From NCBI GenBank assembly GCA_024220505.1, contig JAKZZE010000018.1:992001-1056000 (forward strand): a DNA stretch of 64,000 bases, read 5' to 3'. The notes under the pieces are model-generated. The model saw only the letters and a list, made by a program, of their open reading frames with translations, ran no database searches and was not told the origin of the DNA. Source of the DNA: Rhizopus arrhizus (Eukaryota > Mucoromycota > Mucoromycetes > Mucorales > Rhizopodaceae). The position numbers were made by a program, and so were the translations under genes. Below are positions 11,119-21,205 of the stretch, in pieces (position 1 is the first letter of the stretch; every line of letters starts with the position of its first letter).

Positions 11119-13366
11119 TTACTCAAATTCTTTAATGATTTCATCGTTTCGAACAGAATAATCTAACCAATTCATATATCGGGTAGAAGATGCGGTGACC
11201 ATTGTATCTTGACCAGGTATGAACATTGATACTAAGATCTTCGGTGTTTTAGGAACATCCACACTAAACGAAACTCTGCTCGATACACCACAGTATCTCA
11301 AATCCCAAAAATTAACTTTTGCCGTTTCTTGCCCTCCGCAAGCAACCATATATCCGTTTTTATGCATATCTGCCTTTACATATCTTGACAAATTATCCTT
11401 TTCATTTTGACCAAACTTCAATTTTATAGCCTTATCATCAGATTCTCGTAAATCGTAAATTTGAAATTGATCGTTTTGTAATGAACGCCTATCATTAAAA
11501 TATTTCTTAGTTTTAGAGAAAAAAAGAAGTGGTTTGTGATAAATACGTGGTGAGTATAATGTTTGGATTCAAATTGCTTTGAATGATTTGGCAAATCTTT
11601 CCTGTAGAACGATTTGTTCTAATGACAGTGCCTTTTTGTATATCAAATACAGAAATTCTTTCATCTTGTCCTCCCATAACCATCAGATCATTATATGAGT
11701 CATGACAGAAAGCTGTCAAGGCTGAGGTATGCTTCAATGGTAACATTTCTACGCTCTGCCTTTCAAAAGGGTCACTTGGGTTATTTCTCTTTAGGGACCA
11801 TAAATACTAAACAAATAGACAATCAGATTGATATTAAGTAGTAATATGTCTGCTTACTGCACATCTATCAAAGCCACCTGTAACAATTTTACAACTATCA
11901 CTATATTCACTTTCTCTTAAGGCACCAATTACACTAATACCACTATCATGTGGAGAACTGCCTACTATATGGACACGTCCTTTTACGTCTGCCTAAAGTA
12001 CAAAGTAAGCTACTGTCAATAACGATACTTTTTCTTCTTACATTATCAACATCGTTAATATAGATCATTTTCACTGGTTCTGTAGACTTTTGAGCGGGGC
12101 AAAGAGCTAATGCTTTTGGTGTTACCCAGCATATATCTTCAATCCAAGAGTCATAAAGATGATCACTTCCTATTGTCTTCAACATTCTTTACAAAAAATT
12201 AGCGTTTTTTTTTAATGAATTTGTAACAAAACCTTTTCTCTTTAGCATTCCTTCATTTGGCATACATACAAATTAAAATCCTAAATATCATTTCTTTCTT
12301 TTTCCACTTACCAGAACTGTACATCACCTGCCAAGGAAGTGGCGATCATTAAATTAGACAAGTGTTTGTTTGAACTATCTTCTGCAATATTATACATTAT
12401 TGATCGTGGCTTCTTTACAAATACCATATCACTTTCTTTTGCGCGTATTGTGTAAATATCCATTGTTCTTTTTGTAGCATAAGGAATATCAACTATATTT
12501 TTATGTGTTTTTACTGGCAATGAATTGTTGGAAGACTTTTACAAAGAGTAGAGTAAGTAAAAAGAAAAACATCCCCTTTCGCCCTCTTTCTCAGCCTCCA
12601 CTGCATTTTTCTTACGTTTGAACTATCTATTTTATGTTTCTTGAGAGTTTTATTAATGTTTTCAAGTGGTGGAAGTGGCTTTGATCTTTTTCCCATTTGT
12701 AACCTTTCAGAAGGTACAGTTTCAGCTGGTCTAGGATATTTAGCTGTTTTGGGTATTGACGATTGTCCAGATAAAAGGTTGGCATAATGTGCAATCTGTT
12801 CACTTGTCGATTTTATAGCTTGGTTCACGCTGTTCAGTTTTTCTTGGTATTTGCTTTGTTCTACATATTGTTCTTCAAGCTGGATACGCGTGAAATAGAT
12901 TATTTGTTAAATTCCTGTTTTAGCTCTTTTTTCTTTTTCTTTTTATTTTACACACCTTTGTTTTCAATTGTTCAATCATTTGAAGAATGTTCAGGCTATT
13001 ATTACTTTCTGTTTTATAAAGAAGCTGTTCTTCATTCTCACTGTCATCACTGTTATTATCATAGTTTTTACTAGTATTACTGCTTTGTGCCTCATATTTA
13101 CTGTTGATAGCAGTTCTACTCAAGTCTGTACCAAATTCACTAAAGGATCGAATTTTAAACCCACTGTGACCCGCTGGCATTGATGAATTTTCCATAGTAG
13201 GTATATTAGATGGATTTCCTGCATCTTTTTTTTTTTTTTGAAAAAAAAAAAATAAAAATAAAGTTGAACAATTTGTACTTGCTTCATTTGTTTACTAAAT
13301 ACCTAAATTATTGCCTTTACTGTCAACTTTAAATGTTGAAGCAGAAAATAAAGAACGCGGTAACAT
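11119..13366 (-). CDS. WD40-repeat protein with N-terminal coiled coil, not assigned to a named family
   Basis: About eight exons. The N-terminal third is Ser/Asn-rich and low in complexity, then has a helical stretch (QMIEQLKTK joined to LEEQYVEQSKYQEKL) likely to form a coiled coil. The remaining two thirds contain WD-like blades: NLMIATSLAGDVQFW, SCKIVTGGFDRC joined to YLWSLKR, DLMVMGGQDERISVFDI, FQIYDLRE, GYMVACGGQETAKVNFWDLR and the closing MNWLDY. That is enough for one seven-bladed propeller. I cannot place it in a named WD40 family. The start at 13366 (MLPRSLFSAS) uses an upstream exon joined at 13310 to the frame before MENSS; 13195 is the alternative start. WD40 propellers are interaction platforms, so no biochemical role is proposed. 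Confidence 0.7.
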
Positions 13367-13403
13367 TATCTTAAAAGAGGAAATTACGGCAAAAAAAGTA
13401 AAG

Positions 13404-13421
13404 GACAGTGGTCCCACTGTC
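13404..13421. promoter_or_regulatory. Perfect 8-bp inverted repeat near the WD40 gene start
   Basis: The arms GACAGTGG and CCACTGTC are separated by TC. The element lies about 40 nt upstream of the proposed start codon of the minus-strand WD40 gene, so it could be a binding site for a dimeric regulator or simply a chance palindrome. Confidence 0.3.
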
Positions 13422-13565
13422 AATTGGAAAATAGAGCTCGAATTTTTAAAAAAAAAAAAAATTATTCGTTTTCCCAGATTACAGTCATTCCAAAAAGCAA
13501 AGTCGCAGTTTCAATAAGTGATGCCGTTCATCTAAAAATGAAGTCGCCATAAGGCTCTTGCTACA

Positions 13566-14440
13566 ATGAACTTGCTGTCATCCATCGTTGTAAGCCCCTA
13601 TGGCTTCTCCAAGGCTCTCTCAACTAGATGCTACGTGCATATTGTATGTCTACAGCTCGAATACGGTTTGGCCATTAATTGCTTCATAAGTTTTCAACTT
13701 CATGCTCTTGAAGAAGCGCAGGTCACCTGTATCAAACGGGTTTGCGACGCTCGAAGAAATGCATCCACTAAATTGCTGCTCCACCTATCCAAACTAACTT
13801 GCATGTCAGAACAGGTCAGTATTCTACAAACACGGCTCCTCTTTCGCTCCCAACATCTACCCAAAGACACACTGATCAATCGCCTAATATCATACATTCG
13901 ATGTACTAGAGACCATTAATAATATCTCCTGACTAGGGTCACACTTTAGAAAATGGTGTCATTCACCACCAATGACTTCGATATTTGTATATTTAAGACT
14001 ACTAAATAGCATTTCCTGCAAAAAAAAATCTGAAAAAACGCCAGCAGAACCAAAACTCTAAACTACTTTATAGCTACTGTCTATCTATGCCACTGGATCT
14101 CATTACTTGGCTACCTATGCTCAATGCAGAGCGCAGTCGCTGTATACGTTGGAGATTAGGGTGACTACCTGGTAGCAAGCCTAGACCATGTCCCAAGCAT
14201 CCTACACAACATCTCTCAAAGAATCATGCTATTGACTGCCTTACTATGTACCGACACCTATTTATGTCTGAAACTATAAAATATACATTGTTATTCCTTA
14301 TGAATATGCCCCCACTATGTCCTTCGGTTTCTTCTGGGGCTGCCCTCTCCTAGTCACAGTGATGGCCGATTATATGTTCAATGCTGCACGAATTAGACCA
14401 GCTACACCATGGCAAATTGATCCCTATCAAGCACTCACAT
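13566..14440 (+). pseudogene. LINE (non-LTR retrotransposon) relic, C-terminal part of reverse transcriptase ORF
   Basis: The open frame at 13566-13919 reads as the region behind the palm/thumb of a Mucorales-type LINE polymerase: YGLAINCFISFQLHALEEAQ, then LLHLSKLTCMSEQVSILQ and PKDTLINRLISYIR. After several frame changes the same protein resumes at about 14140 with the terminal box RWRLG-stop-LPGSKPRPCPKHPT, then NHAIDCLTMYRHLFM. The stop inside that box sits where Trp is expected, consistent with a TGG to TGA change. There is no complete polymerase and no 5' end. The element is dead. Assignment rests on recognising the terminal Cys/His box of these elements. Confidence 0.7.
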
Positions 14441-15620
14441 GATCAGAAGCTTCTTATCCGTCCAAGTCAATTCCTCTAACTTTCCTTTAATGGCTCCACT
14501 CATTTCTTTCTCTTTACATTTTTTTACCCTTAATCTCAAAGAGTTTTTTTCAACCTTGAATAAAAAATTATGTTTAAACAAAAACACAAGCACATTTTTT
14601 TATATACTTTTTTCAATTTCGGCACAGATGATATTCGAGAATTAGTACAGTTTTAGAACCTTCTTTCTTCTGTATTCAAAAGCAAGTTATAACTGAGCTT
14701 TCAAATTCACTAAGGGTAGAGTTTTTGATGAGCTCGTTGATGATACTGTCCATAAGGACGTTAATAAAGAACAATTTTCTCTTGACATCACAAATTTTGA
14801 TGAGTACTTACAACTCAAGCCTCCTGAATCCGAGCAGAAAAAGAACACAGAGAGACAGGCAGACAGTTTGCTCTCGGATAAGAATGTACAAAAAGGGATG
14901 TATAAAAAGTACAATACATGATTTTTTTTTTTGATACAGTCATCCGATTCATATGGAAAGCCCACTGACAACAATTCTTTGAATAAACTCCTGTATTGGA
15001 TGAGATTGTCATCAATTAAATCCAGAAGAAACTATTTGCTTACAATTCTCTATGCTAATCTCTTTTGTATTTTTAAAGTCACTGTTTCATACACTTGCAT
15101 CACTCTTCATCCTTATACTCTTTGATAAGTTTTAATAAACATTAAAATATTCATCCATAAAAAAGCTGTCGAATTGACAGTGAAACCACTAAAATAGAAT
15201 AGCGAACCCATCTAAAGTTTAGTAATAAAGCTGCCACAGTGATATTACCACACATGCAATATCCTTCCTTTCATAATGATTGCTAAAAAGTAGGACTTGC
15301 TATAAAAAAGAGAGAGAGAGAGCTTTATTAAGTATTTTTTTGTTAAATGCTATAAAAAGATAAAGTTCTGCTTGCAACTATACTTGAAGTTTTATTTTTT
15401 CACAGCATGTACAATGGTAAACTCTACTTACACCAACATAAAAAAAGTAAATGCATTATAAAAAAAAGAGGGGGGGGGGGATGATTAACAGTAACGGTTG
15501 ATCTTTTATAGAAAAAAAGACACGTTTTTATTTATATAAAAGTAGTGTCAAACATATCTTTTAATGTAAAATAGGTGAGATATAACATGTAAAAATAGTA
15601 ACAAAAAAAAAAGTAAAAAT
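14441..15620. other. Decayed intergenic stretch
   Basis: No intact gene. At 14715-14920 a broken plus-strand frame (FDELVDDTVHKDVN, then NFDEYLQLKPPESEQKK) looks like former coding sequence, possibly transposon-derived, but I cannot name it. It also holds a short inverted repeat (CTGTC/GACAG, 15166-15180), an (AG)n tract near 15310 and a run of G at about 15471-15480. Confidence 0.4.
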
Positions 15621-15866
15621 TTATGAATCTGAGCCAATTTCGAATCCACAATAACAAATACCATTCTGACATACAGTACGAAGACTTTTTCTACTAGCGA
15701 CTGGAGATTTGGCGCATCTCTGTGGACAGTTTGCAAGGTTATCAGTACAAGAGATATCACATTCCTCTCTTCTTTCTAATGGAGATCGACGGTGATAACT
15801 ACCAGCTTCAGATAATGCAATCAAAGCAAATAAAGCGAGCAAGTAAAATAAAGTGTATTTAAACAT
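15621..15866 (-). CDS. Small secreted cysteine-rich peptide
   Basis: A single exon encodes 81 residues. Residues 1-21 form a clear signal peptide (FYLLALFALIALSEA, cleavage after SEA or SEAG). The next 13 residues contain dibasic sites (HRR, ERR) that could be cut by a Kex2-like protease. The mature part has seven cysteines spaced C-x3-C-x6-C-x3-C-x14-C-x4-C-x-C, ending in CYCGFEIGSDS. The CxxxC and closing CxC resemble the framework of cysteine-stabilised alpha-beta peptides, but one cysteine of the common eight is absent and a clean match cannot be claimed. Possible roles are an extracellular antimicrobial, adhesive or signalling peptide; none is shown. The next gene upstream on the same strand encodes a membrane protein, 304 nt away. 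Confidence 0.7.
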   Translation of the reverse strand: MFKYTLFYLLALFALIALSEAGSYHRRSPLERREECDISCTDNLANCPQRCAKSPVASRKSLRTVCQNGICYCGFEIGSDS

Positions 15867-16170
15867 TGTTGTAAATAAACAAAGAAGAAAAAAATAGGGA
15901 CAGGCCCATTATATAACTTTTGCCCAAAAAAGGAGGATCTAAAGTCTATAAAAAAAAAGGAGTCGAATGGTTTGAAGGAGAGATTGCTTAATATAATATA
16001 AAGCCTTTCTGTTTATTTAAAATCTCCTAAAACTATATTTTAGTAAAAGGAGAAGTAATAGAGAAATTTAAGATTAAGAAAATATAATATACATAAAAAG
16101 GGAGAAGATGAAGGGTATAATAAAGTACAAAAAGCAAAAAGAAATAAAAAAAGAAATAAAAAAAGAGATA

Positions 16171-17019
16171 TTAAGGTCCAAGCGAATGTCTCCTTGGCAT
16201 CTCATTTCTTAAAACCTCTGTGTCTATAGCATAATGTGGTGGTGCGCTTGGAGTATATGCTGGTGGTGGTCCCTCTGGTTGAGGCATCACATATCTAGAA
16301 CAAGACCCTGCTTCTTCATCATCCACTACAGCATCTAGTTCCTTGGCTGTAGGTGCTGAAGGACAAGCAGTTGTTTGTGAGATCATTGAAATAACATGCC
16401 TTCTTCGAGGAGCAGCATCGATTGCCATTAAAGCAGGTGGTGCAGAAGGAACAATTTCTTCTTCTTCAGAGTCAGGATGAGGATATAAGCGGTTGTCACT
16501 ATTGTTTGAGGAGGATGAAGAATCAGCGGCCGTCATTACTGCCTCAGTCGCCTCTTCTCTTTTCCTCTTATTTTTCGCTTTGATTCTTGTAAATATGACG
16601 GCAGTGGCCACAATAGCAATCACGCCTAATCCTCCCACTAATGATAAAATCATAATCATTCTTTTAATAGCACTCTGGTCTTGGTTGGTTTCGTTTTTTA
16701 ATTGTTCGGTCGTGTTGTTTGAACTTGAACTTGTAGTCAATGGTTGTTGTTGAAGTGGGGCGTCTGAACCAGAATCAGAGACATTGTGGATTACAACAGG
16801 TGAAGGTGTTTCAATTACTGTTGTATACACTGTCTCTGTTGCCACAACTACAGAATGCTTCTTGTCGTTTTGATCAGAATATTTTTTGTTATTGTTTTCA
16901 TCTACAGTTATGATTGTTGTCACTACTTCTCTAGTCGTTAAAGTTGGTGAAATGTCATTACAATATACAAGTTGCTTTAGAATATAAAAAAAGAATATAA
17001 ATGACAAGATGACCTTCAT
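16171..17019 (-). CDS. Single-pass membrane protein with PSAP and PPxY motifs in its cytosolic tail
   Basis: One uninterrupted exon of 282 residues. Residues 1-20 are a signal peptide. Residues 21-118 are Thr/Ser/Asn-rich with likely O- and N-glycosylation sites. Residues 121-143 form the membrane helix (MIMILSLVGGLGVIAIVATAV), followed by a basic stop-transfer cluster (KAKNKRKR). The tail has PSAP at 191-194, 220-223 and 257-260, and PPAY at 252-255. PSAP binds the ESCRT-I subunit Vps23/Tsg101; PPxY binds WW domains of Rsp5/Nedd4 ubiquitin ligases. The layout resembles fungal wall-sensor-like or arrestin-adaptor membrane proteins whose turnover is controlled by ubiquitin and ESCRT. No named orthologue is recognised. 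The absence of introns contrasts with most neighbours. Confidence 0.8.
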   Translation of the reverse strand: MKVILSFIFFFYILKQLVYCNDISPTLTTREVVTTIITVDENNNKKYSDQNDKKHSVVVATETVYTTVIETPSPVVIHNVSDSGSDAPLQQQPLTTSSSSNNTTEQLKNETNQDQSAIKRMIMILSLVGGLGVIAIVATAVIFTRIKAKNKRKREEATEAVMTAADSSSSSNNSDNRLYPHPDSEEEEIVPSAPPALMAIDAAPRRRHVISMISQTTACPSAPTAKELDAVVDDEEAGSCSRYVMPQPEGPPPAYTPSAPPHYAIDTEVLRNEMPRRHSLGP

Positions 17020-17423
17020 TGAAGAAGTTTAAAAGAAAGAAAGGACTAATTCTTTTTTCTTCACTTTTCCATGTGACCTGGGATATATTATAAAGGCACC
17101 AGCCAATCATATCTTTAGATTATCTTTCAAGTTACTCAACAGCTTATTGTCATTCTCAGCTTAAATCTTGAACAGCAGGGGGTTTTATGAAATGCATCTT
17201 TTTTGGGTGGAACAAAAAAAAATTTATGGGAGGCTTATCTCAAAGTTATTCGCACGGTTCTCAATTGATGGAGGATCTGAATCACTCCAGAAGTTATTCA
17301 AGTCGACAGAGATTGTGATTTTATATTTAATAGACAAAAAAAAATTTTTTTTTGTCTATTAAAATTAAGGGTTCGTTCTCATCTCACCCTTATATTTATT
17401 ACAAAAGCAAATTAAAAAAAAAC
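17020..17423. other. Intergenic region between two minus-strand genes
   Basis: Contains the upstream region of the membrane protein gene and the 3' end of the ribosomal protein gene. An A/T inverted repeat around 17335-17361 (AGACAAAAAAAAA followed by TTTTTTTTTGTCT) could form a hairpin just beyond the eL22 stop codon. No coding sequence seen. Confidence 0.45.
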
Positions 17424-17792
17424 TTATTCTTCTTCTTCTTCGTTTTCATCATTGGCAATGTTGAAGTAACGAAGTTCGAAGGTTTGCTTGTCAGTAGCGA
17501 TAACACGGAGCCAGTCACGGATTTGGTTCTTCTTCAAGAACTTCTTGGTGAGGTACTTGAGGTAACGCTTGGAGAAGGCAATGTTAGCAACAACAGTGAT
17601 CTTGTTGTCAGCAGAGCGAGAGATAGCAATAGCTTCACCGAGGTTGTTGGTACGACCATCAACCTTGATACGGTCGTGGAGGTACTTTTCGAAAGAGGCA
17701 GCGTCAAAGATCTTGTCGTTGGCAGGACCGGAACAGTCAATGATGAACTTGGACTTCTTAGCAACAGCGGGGGAGGTCTTGACGGGAGCCAT
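17424..17792 (-). CDS. 60S ribosomal protein eL22
   Basis: A single exon of 122 residues, the usual length for eL22. The motifs [48 protein letters not shown] and the acidic end NDENEEEEE are those of the family. The protein is a structural part of the large ribosomal subunit near the exit tunnel surface. Codon use is visibly more GC-rich and biased than in the neighbours, as expected for a highly expressed gene. Two long frames overlap it on the other strand and in another frame; they are shadows created by that codon bias. Confidence 0.97.
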   Translation of the reverse strand: MAPVKTSPAVAKKSKFIIDCSGPANDKIFDAASFEKYLHDRIKVDGRTNNLGEAIAISRSADNKITVVANIAFSKRYLKYLTKKFLKKNQIRDWLRVIATDKQTFELRYFNIANDENEEEEE

Positions 17793-18121
17793 GTTTACTA
17801 TAATGGAGAAAGAGGGAGAACAAAAGAAAAAGAAGGTTATTTTGGATTTTATATTTTTAAAAAAAAAAAAAAAAATTTTTTACTGCTGTGACAAGCTTCG
17901 AATTAAAACAGTGGCTTGGTAAAGTAATTCGATATTACTCCTGAATCAAAATTCCAAGTAACTCTAGTAACCCGGCTAAGAGAGTACGATATGCATGAGT
18001 TGTTTCCCAATAATATGTTGAGTTACAAGCATGCGATAGAATTACGTAATAAAAACCAATGATACATTTAGTTTAACCAACCTTTTTATCCTTTTTTTTT
18101 CTTTCTTTCTTTTTATGAAAT
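17793..18121. promoter_or_regulatory. Divergent promoter region between eL22 and the endopolyphosphatase gene
   Basis: This 329-bp gap must contain both start regions. It has an A15/T6 tract near 17860-17880 and pyrimidine-rich sequence (CTTTTTTTTTTCTTTCTTTC) just before 18115 on the plus strand. An upstream ATG at 18115 lies 7 nt before the main start at 18122 and out of frame with it. No specific factor site is claimed. Confidence 0.5.
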
Positions 18122-19692
18122 ATGAAGACTCTTTTAATAATTATTATTTATTGTTTTTCACTACTCTTTATTATATTTAATTGGAAAATAACTAAACCTT
18201 TCTTTATACAAAATGGGTTAACAATCTTTCAGATACCGGGTTCTATGTGGTTTATTACTATTCCAGGGCAATCAAAAATTGAAAGGAAACGATATGGTTA
18301 CTTTCTTCATATTACAGATATGCATGTAAAATACAATGTTTTTTATTATCTTTTCTTATTATTAACAATACAAAACAGATAGACGAAGATTATAAAGAAA
18401 ACAGTACGTTTAAATCAGCCTGTCATAAGGTAACCACACATTCTTCCTCCGCTCCTTCTGCGGGTAAATGGGGTTCACCTGGAGAGGCATGCGACGCACC
18501 TATCGCTTTAGCTGAGCAAACACTTGAATGGATATCGAAAGAATGGGTTGATAAACTAGATTTTGTTTTATGGACAGGCGATAATGCAAAGTAAATAAAA
18601 GGAAACAAAAAAAAAATTCGATTCATAAAATCTGAAACAATCATTTTTTAACTGTAGACATGATTGGGATAAAAAAAATCATAAAAGAAAGAGAAAGCAT
18701 ATTTATAGATTGAATCAGCGTGTGACAGATATGATGGTTGATAGATTTAAAGATATACCAGTGATACCTAGTTTTGGAAATAACGATGTATTTCCTCATA
18801 ATCAAATAGGTGGACCCGGTAATGATGGTGGTTTACTCGATTTTTATTCTAAGCTCTGGAATCGATGGATACCTTATGAACAACGCTCTGTATTTCGACA
18901 AGGCGGTTATTTTATGACTCAAATCACACCAAATTTGTATATTATTTCTTTAAACACAATGTACTTTTATAAAAAAATAATGCTGTCCACAATTGTCAGC
19001 ATCTGAACAGCCCTGGATTTACTCAGCTTGTATGGTTTGAAAAACAGCTCAAAATGGCTCGGATCAGCCATGCAAAAATATATGTGATCGGTCATGTCCC
19101 TCCGTCCCCCCGTGATTACAAAGGCAGTTGTTTATCAGAATTCATGCAACTCGTATCAAGTTATACAGACGTCATCTCTGGCCATTTCTTTGCTCATCTC
19201 AACATGGATCATTTTTTAATTTTTGATGGAAAGCGACAAGAATTTTCTACAAACAGAGATATTGAAGCCTATACTGACTGGCTATACGACATGTATCAAA
19301 GTATTAATGCAAATTTCATAACAAATTCACCTCTCGTAGTCATACAAGTCGCACCTTCTGTCTTACCCGTTTATTACCCTACCTTTCGTATTTATCAATA
19401 TGAAGTGAACCAGACCGACAGCTTTGGTCACTTGTTGAGTTATTCCCAATTTTATTCCAACCTAACCAAATGGAACCAACATGACCACTTGGAGTACGAA
19501 CTTGAATATACCACAAAAGATGACTATGAAATGGATGACTTGTCAGTAGAATCTTACTTTAAACTGGCTAAAACCATGGTTACAGATAGTCCCCAAGGGG
19601 ATAAACTTTGGTCTCTTTACCGTAAACATATGGTAATCAAGACTTTAAACTTCACGGATCATGATGAAGATAGTAACGATTCACTTTATTAA
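18122..19692 (+). CDS. Endopolyphosphatase (Ppn1-like calcineurin-type phosphoesterase)
   Basis: Four exons. Residues 1-20 form an uncleaved signal anchor (LLIIIIYCFSLLFIIF). The metallophosphatase motifs follow in order: HITDMH, WTGDNA with HDWD in the next exon, GNNDVFPHN, GHVPP and SGHFFAHLNMDHF. ISLNTMYFYK and GEACDAP are Ppn1 hallmarks. The enzyme cuts inorganic polyphosphate chains internally and normally sits in the vacuole or acidocalcisome as a type II membrane protein. Introns lie near 18327-18378, 18592-18657 and 18966-18983, the last poorly defined because two short frames overlap there. The C-terminus (about 200 residues after GHFFAH) has the SPLVVIQVAPSVLPVYYPTFR segment of the family. 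Start chosen at the second ATG because the first gives only 21 codons. Confidence 0.85.
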
Positions 19693-19704
19693 TAAAAAAT
19701 CACT

Positions 19705-20970
19705 TTAAATATGTGTCTTGTTTAATTTTTCAACCAACTCATCTTGTTCGTCTTTATCTGCAGCAGGAGTTTGTGCTTCTGCCTCTTCTGCTTTCTTTAC
19801 CACCTCATCTTCCTCTTCCTCTTCTTCCTCCTCCTCTTCTTCACTATCAATCTCTTCCATATCATCCAACTCATCCAAAGCATCTTCATGATCCCATTCT
19901 GCAAGAGCTTCCTTTAACGTTTCTACTACAGGGTCTGATTCATCAAATCGGTTTCCGTTCAATTCAACTTTTTCGAGCAACTTCAAGTGTCCCTTGACAG
20001 CTCCAGCCAAGATATCAACTGCATCAGCTTGGATTTCATTGTATTGTGCCATAAGTTCACGTAATTTTTTGTTTTGGTGAAGCGCGCTAAACACACTGGC
20101 ACTGCCCTTCTTTGAAAGTAAACAATCTGAAACGTTCAAAATTTCAAGTTCTGGCCAGTCCCCAAGAGCATCTGCCAAAGCCTTGGACCCCTTTGCTGTA
20201 AAAGTATTGTCTTGAAGATCTAAATGTTGAAGGTTTTTGCACTCTTTTAATCCTTCAATGATCGTACGAATACCATCAGGACGAATACCATTTTGAGGCA
20301 TGCGAACAACTTGCAAGGTACCGTGAGAGGCAAAGGCTTGGGCAAGGGCTTTTGAGGATCCATCCTCAAGACGGTTACGACCACAGATGATGGTACGAAG
20401 AGAGGAAATTCGGTTTTCAGCCTTGGCTTGATCTGCGTTGGCTTGAAGGGCTTTGGCTACCATGGTACCTCCTCCAATACCAAGACCATTGTTGTTAAGA
20501 CGCAACGTTTGAAGTGTTTTGGTATTTGTTAAAAAGTCAATCAAGGGTCGTGCGCCAGCTGGTCCGAACGCATTGTCAGATAAATCTAATTCTAAAAGGT
20601 CTACTTGCTCAAAAGCATCACACAAAGCTTTAAGGGCAAGAGGAATTTCTGATAACAAACGGCCTGTGAAGATGTCAGACAACAAGGCTTGCTAAATACA
20701 CATTAATGAATAGTCATTTCTTTACATATAAAAAAGGGACAAGAAACGAACCTTTAATTTGGTCTTTGTTTTTAATGCTTCAGCCAAAGCTTGGCCTGCT
20801 TCAACACCAATAGTGTTTCCACTTAATTTGATAACTTCAAGATCATCCATTTGGTTGATTGTGTCAACAAACTCTTGCACATCTTCAGCTGTATTCAACT
20901 TTAAGCCTTTTCCAACAATGGAGAAAACAGTATTGTTTTCTGAGGTATATTCATTGATAGGCGCAACCAT
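19705..20970 (-). CDS. Ran GTPase-activating protein (Rna1/RanGAP)
   Basis: Two exons (about 20970-20752 and 20692-19705). The protein of about 400 residues consists of RanGAP-type leucine-rich repeats (LxxLDLSDNxxGxxG, LRLNNNGLGIGGG, LDLQDNTFTAKGSKAL, LNVSDCLLSKKGS) and ends in a Glu/Asp tract (DSEEEEEEEEEEEDE). The segment SDIFTGRLLSEIP carries the Arg that in S. pombe Rna1 lies at the Ran interface. RanGAP stimulates GTP hydrolysis by Ran in the cytosol and thereby sets the gradient that drives nuclear transport; the acidic tail is a family trait in fungi, which lack the SUMO-binding C-terminus of animals. It is convergent with the endopolyphosphatase gene, with only 12 nt between the two stop codons. 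Confidence 0.95.
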
Positions 20971-21205
20971 TTTTTTTATTTTACAACTCAAAGAGAGAGA
21001 GAAAAATATTTTTTTTTTGTTCTGCGCACTTTTAATTTTTTTTTTTACGCATACTAACACAAATAAGCCAAGCACATAGAGAATAGGAAGACATGCATTT
21101 TTTATTTGCCACTAAAAGAAAGAGTATATTTTTGTATATGTTCTGTTAAGTCTGGCTTTCTTTATTATTTACTGGTCATATAAACATAATTCCTCTTTAC
21201 TCTTT

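Noticed and set aside
17352..17922. Two plus-strand frames overlapping eL22
   Set aside because: Mirror frames of a codon-biased ribosomal protein gene; no protein features.
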